From: an uncultured Clostridia bacterium
GTDB lineage: Bacteria; Bacillota; Clostridia; Oscillospirales; Acutalibacteraceae
Assembly: GCA_946006915.1 (NCBI GenBank)
Contig: CAMFZK010000004.1
Span: 1-18,305, forward strand
Direction: 5' to 3'
DNA: 18,305 bases
The position numbers were made by a program, and so were the translations under genes. Shown one piece after another: positions 16,057 to 18,305 of the stretch. Every line of letters begins with the position of its first letter. Within the stretch, counting starts at the first letter, position 1. The notes beneath the pieces are model-generated. The model saw only the letters and a program-made list of their open reading frames with translations, searched no databases and had not been told where the DNA came from.

Positions 16057-16085
16057 TTGACAAAACACAAAAAATCTATTATAAT
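16057..16085 (+). promoter_or_regulatory. Consensus sigma-A promoter of the small membrane protein gene
   Basis: TTGACA at 16057-16062 and TATAAT at 16080-16085 are both perfect, with an ideal 17-bp spacer. Transcription would begin near 16092, within or next to the LexA box. A promoter this strong without a repressor would be on constantly, which fits control by a tight repressor. Confidence 0.92.
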
Positions 16086-16093
16086 ACAAATAA

Positions 16094-16107
16094 CGAACAA
16101 ATGTTCG
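16094..16107 (+). promoter_or_regulatory. LexA (SOS) operator
   Basis: CGAACAAATGTTCG is an inverted repeat with CGAAC and GTTCG half-sites spaced by four bases. It fits the Gram-positive LexA/DinR box, CGAAC-RNRY-GTTYC, at all but the last position. It sits 8 bases after the -10 and covers the expected start site, the right place for LexA to block transcription. The Shine-Dalgarno GGGAGG (16107-16112) begins at its last base. Confidence 0.88.
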
Positions 16108-16120
16108 GGAGGTAAAACAA

Positions 16121-16303
16121 ATGACTTTTTCACAATCTTTAACTACTTTTTTTGAAATATTAGCGGTAATTGCGGTTATTTGGTGCATTTTTAACGAAGA
16201 CCGCCTTGTTCTGTTTGAACAAAAACTTTTAAGCCGTATCCGCCGCAGGCGTTTGCGTGTTATAAAGCCGAAAAAGTGTGTGCATTATAAATCCTTTTCG
16301 TAA
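16121..16303 (+). CDS. LexA-controlled small single-span membrane protein
   Basis: A 60-residue protein of no family I can name with confidence. Residues 8-24 (TTFFEILAVIAVIWCIF) form one membrane helix. Then come NEDRLVLFEQKLLSRI and a very basic block (RRRRLRVIKPKK, 41-52), which by the positive-inside rule puts the C-terminus in the cytoplasm. There is no lipobox and no clear signal-peptidase site. The ATG at 16121 follows GGGAGG by 8 bases. With a consensus promoter, a LexA box and its own terminator it is a single-gene SOS unit. By analogy with other SOS-induced small membrane proteins (SidA, YneA, TisB) it might halt division or affect the membrane. That is inference; the sequence does not resemble those proteins obviously. 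Confidence 0.85.
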   Translation: MTFSQSLTTFFEILAVIAVIWCIFNEDRLVLFEQKLLSRIRRRRLRVIKPKKCVHYKSFS

Positions 16304-16314
16304 TATTATGTGGC

Positions 16315-16368
16315 AAAATCGGGAGCAAGGAAAATTAACCCCTTGTCCCGATTTTGTTTTTTATTTTT
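16315..16368 (+). terminator. Rho-independent terminator of the small membrane protein gene
   Basis: The stem 16315-16330 pairs with 16341-16355 (15 pairs, one bulged G, 10-base loop AAAATTAACC) and is followed by a T-rich run to 16368. It isolates the SOS-type gene from the downstream dehydrogenase. Confidence 0.9.
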
Positions 16369-16373
16369 AACCC

Positions 16374-16402
16374 TTGAATATTTTTAAAAAATGTTCTATA
16401 AT
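16374..16402 (+). promoter_or_regulatory. Predicted promoter of the SDR gene
   Basis: TTGAAT (16374-16379) and a perfect TATAAT (16397-16402) are spaced by 17 bp. The start would be near 16409, leaving a 40-base leader with a strong AGGAGG site before the ATG at 16450. Confidence 0.75.
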
Positions 16403-16449
16403 ATTTTTAAGGCATTAGCCGAAATAATTTTTATTTAGGAGGAATAATT

Positions 16450-17250
16450 ATGGATAGACTAAAAGGTAAGGTTGCTATTGTAACCGGTTCTACAAGCGGT
16501 ATCGGCATAGGTATTGCAAAACTTTTCGCTAAAGAGGGCGCAAAGGTTGTTATTTGCGGACGCCGTGAAGCAAAGGGTCAGGCAGTTGTTGACAGTATTG
16601 TTAAAGACGGCGGAGAAGCATATTATCACTTTATGGACATTACTCAAGTTGAAAGTATTGACGCACTTTTAAAGGATACTGCCGAAAAGTACGGAAAGAT
16701 TGACATTCTTGTAAACAACGCCGCAAACGTTGCACTTAAAGACGGCCGTGTTGACGAACTTACCCTTGAAATGTGGGACGGTATTTTCCAAAGCGATTTA
16801 CGCGGAACATTCTATGCAGTAAAGAGCGTTATTCCTTATATGAGAGATAATAAGGGCGGCTCGATAATCAATATCGGTTCTATGGCTTCTTGTGGCGGCG
16901 ATTTGGGTTCAACCGCTTACGCCTGTGCAAAAGCAGGGGTTGATATGCTTACAAAATCCACCGCACTTCAGTACGGCAAAGAAAATATCCGTTGCAACTG
17001 TGTTCGTCCCGGTCTTATTGTTACCCCCGAAAACGAAGCACACGTTCCGCAGGTACTTAAGGATATTTTCCTTAACAACATAATGGTTAACCGTTACGGT
17101 GCTCCCGAAGATATTGCAAATATGTGCGTATACCTGGCTTCGGACGAAAGCGAATATTTCACAGGTCAGGTTGTAACGGTTGACGGCGGCTTAAACGCAC
17201 ACGTTTCCACCGTTGGCGAATTTAAGAAAATGCAGTCACGTACTTGGTAA
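16450..17250 (+). CDS. Short-chain dehydrogenase/reductase (classical SDR)
   Basis: A 266-residue NAD(P)-dependent oxidoreductase with a Rossmann fold. The cofactor motif TGSTSGIG is at 12-19. Arginines after the second strand (CGRRE, 36-40) suggest a preference for NADPH, by inference. NNAA at 89-92 replaces the common NNAG. The catalytic Ser-Tyr-Lys set is S144, Y157 and K161, while the usual tetrad Asn position appears as Asp (D116 in QSDLRG). The end, DESEYFTGQVVTVDGGL, is typical. Substrate is unknown: FabG-like ketoacyl, sugar alcohol or hydroxysteroid substrates cannot be separated by eye. AGGAGG precedes the ATG by about 8 bases. It stands alone, with its own promoter and terminators. 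Confidence 0.93.
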   Translation: MDRLKGKVAIVTGSTSGIGIGIAKLFAKEGAKVVICGRREAKGQAVVDSIVKDGGEAYYHFMDITQVESIDALLKDTAEKYGKIDILVNNAANVALKDGRVDELTLEMWDGIFQSDLRGTFYAVKSVIPYMRDNKGGSIINIGSMASCGGDLGSTAYACAKAGVDMLTKSTALQYGKENIRCNCVRPGLIVTPENEAHVPQVLKDIFLNNIMVNRYGAPEDIANMCVYLASDESEYFTGQVVTVDGGLNAHVSTVGEFKKMQSRTW

Positions 17251-17266
17251 TTTAAAAATGTGCAGC

Positions 17267-17299
17267 AAAAAAGGGCGATTTTAAAAATCGTCCTTTTTT
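17267..17299. terminator. Bidirectional terminator between the SDR and S1 genes
   Basis: A 15-bp stem (17267-17281 with 17285-17299, one G-U pair, 3-base loop) is flanked by six A and six T, so it serves both converging transcripts. Confidence 0.92.
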
Positions 17300-17319
17300 A
17301 TATTCAAAATCTTTGTTTT

Positions 17320-18246
17320 CTATCCGCAGAATTTTGTGGAAATGCGTTTATAACAGTCTTTAGGCGAATAACTCCATTCGGTTATAGGCGAAGCAGTTTC
17401 AAAATATTTAATTTCGGGGGAATAAAACGCATCAAAACTGTCAATAATAATAAGTTTTATCTTCATTTTATCACGCAAAATGCTTTTAATGTATACACTT
17501 GCCCTTTGACCTACCTTTACACCCTCTTTGGGTTCTGCCAATCCTGCAAGGTTTGGGGTTATTTCAACAAAAATGCCGTAATCTTCCACACTTCTTACAA
17601 CCCCTGTAACCGTTTGCCCTGCCGAAAAATTTTGGGCGTTTTCTTCCCACGTGCCTAAAAGTTCCTTGTGGGAAAGGGTTATTTTACCGTCGGGTGCAAT
17701 ATTTTTTATAATTGCTTTAATATCATCCCCCACCTTAAAGCGGTCTTTTGGGTGGGAAATGCGTGAAACCGATATTGCATCAATCGGTAAAAGGGCAATG
17801 TTACCGCAACCGATATCACAAAAAGCACCGAAAGATTCCAAATGGGTAATCTTTGCATCAATAATTTCGCCGATTTGCAAGCCGACCTTAATATGCTCTT
17901 TGCAAATTTCCTGCGCTCTTTTGCGGGACAAAACGGCATACATTTCACCGTTTTTATCGGTTTTAAATTCGGTAACCACAAAGCATACCGTTCTGCCGAC
18001 ACGGGAAATAAGCGCAATATCACGGGTAGAACCGTCGTCTATTCCTATTGCACCCTCGCTTCTTGGGATAACACCTTTCATACACCCCAAATCAACAATA
18101 AGGTTATGGTCGGTATCGCACATAATAACCGGCGCTTCCAAAACCGTTTCACGGACAATAGCGTCACCGAGTGCGGCAACCGAAGACAAACTTCTTTTGT
18201 TTTCCTGTGTTTCGTAAATTTTTCCTTCTGGGTAAAAACCGTTCAT
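17320..18246 (-). CDS. S1-domain RNA-binding protein
   Basis: A 308-residue cytoplasmic protein related to ribosomal protein S1. Two good S1 (OB-fold) domains are visible: about 124-194 (QIGEIIDAKITHLESFGAFCDIG ... GKITLSHKE) and 209-268 (AGQTVTGVVRSVEDYGIFVEITPNLAGLAEP). A degenerate one lies at about 30-107. The C-terminal 40 residues are not S1. I start at the ATG at 18246 because AGGTGA lies about 6 bases upstream. A GTG at 18255 overlaps that ribosome site. A TATACT at 18282-18287 (minus strand) could be its -10, with the -35 lost in the adapter. Clostridial S1-like proteins are often fused to IspH. This one is not, and it is too short to replace full S1. Confidence 0.88.
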   Translation of the reverse strand: MNGFYPEGKIYETQENKRSLSSVAALGDAIVRETVLEAPVIMCDTDHNLIVDLGCMKGVIPRSEGAIGIDDGSTRDIALISRVGRTVCFVVTEFKTDKNGEMYAVLSRKRAQEICKEHIKVGLQIGEIIDAKITHLESFGAFCDIGCGNIALLPIDAISVSRISHPKDRFKVGDDIKAIIKNIAPDGKITLSHKELLGTWEENAQNFSAGQTVTGVVRSVEDYGIFVEITPNLAGLAEPKEGVKVGQRASVYIKSILRDKMKIKLIIIDSFDAFYSPEIKYFETASPITEWSYSPKDCYKRISTKFCG

Positions 18247-18288
18247 TATTATCACCTTTCATTTTTACATCGTTTAATAAAAGTATAT

Positions 18289-18305
18289 CTGTCTCTTATA
18301 CACAT
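18289..18305. other. Nextera transposon adapter remnant (non-genomic)
   Basis: CTGTCTCTTATACACAT matches the first 17 bases of the Tn5 mosaic-end adapter used in Nextera libraries. It ends the contig exactly, so it is library sequence left after incomplete trimming and not a biological element. Confidence 0.95.

Noticed and set aside
16006..16188. Minus-strand 60-codon frame overlapping the SOS promoter and small gene
   Set aside because: It crosses a consensus promoter and LexA box, has a Phe/Cys-rich composition typical of AT-rich antisense frames, and lacks a ribosome site.

Overview
The window reads as a chromosomal contig from a low-to-moderate-GC Gram-positive anaerobe of the class Clostridia. 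An Oscillospirales/Ruminococcaceae-type gut bacterium is my best guess, by inference only. The support is: Shine-Dalgarno sites of the AGGAGG type before nearly every gene, a Bacillus-type LexA box, an LCP cell-wall enzyme, a DUF6472-type small Cys protein, the cysE-cysS pair, and a prmC-recA-recX-rimO-pgsA order. No rRNA, tRNA, CRISPR array, phage or insertion sequence was seen. The last 17 bases match the Nextera transposon adapter end, so the right edge is not genomic.

Layout. (1) 1-719, + strand: the 3' part of an FkbM-family methyltransferase gene, ending at a bidirectional terminator (731-764). (2) 746-15897, - strand: a nearly gapless run of 16 genes read from right to left. In transcription order these are an FG-GAP-like lipoprotein, an OmpR-type response regulator, a sensor histidine kinase, a DUF1385 membrane protein, prmC, recA, recX, rimO, pgsA, cysE, cysS, a YabB/TrmN6-type methyltransferase, rsmI, an LCP-family enzyme, a DUF6472-type small protein and a PlsC-type acyltransferase. 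Most junctions overlap or are under 20 nt apart, and at several of them the Shine-Dalgarno of the next gene lies in the last codons of the gene before. The operon mixes signalling, DNA repair, ribosome and translation-factor modification, cysteine and phospholipid synthesis, and wall assembly. (3) 15898-16120: a divergent promoter region. (4) 16121-16303, + strand: a 60-residue single-span membrane protein gene with a consensus sigma-A promoter (TTGACA-17-TATAAT), an excellent LexA box over its expected transcription start, and its own terminator. (5) 16450-17250, + strand: a stand-alone short-chain dehydrogenase with its own promoter and a bidirectional terminator. (6) 17320-18246, - strand: an S1-domain RNA-binding protein.

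The most interesting signal is the LexA-box small membrane protein. It looks like a DNA-damage-inducible peptide, perhaps a division inhibitor or membrane-active peptide by analogy with SidA, YneA or TisB, which it does not obviously resemble in sequence. I found no other GAAC-N4-GTTC site in the window. recA itself has no LexA box just upstream and sits deep inside a housekeeping operon whose head promoter shows no LexA site either.
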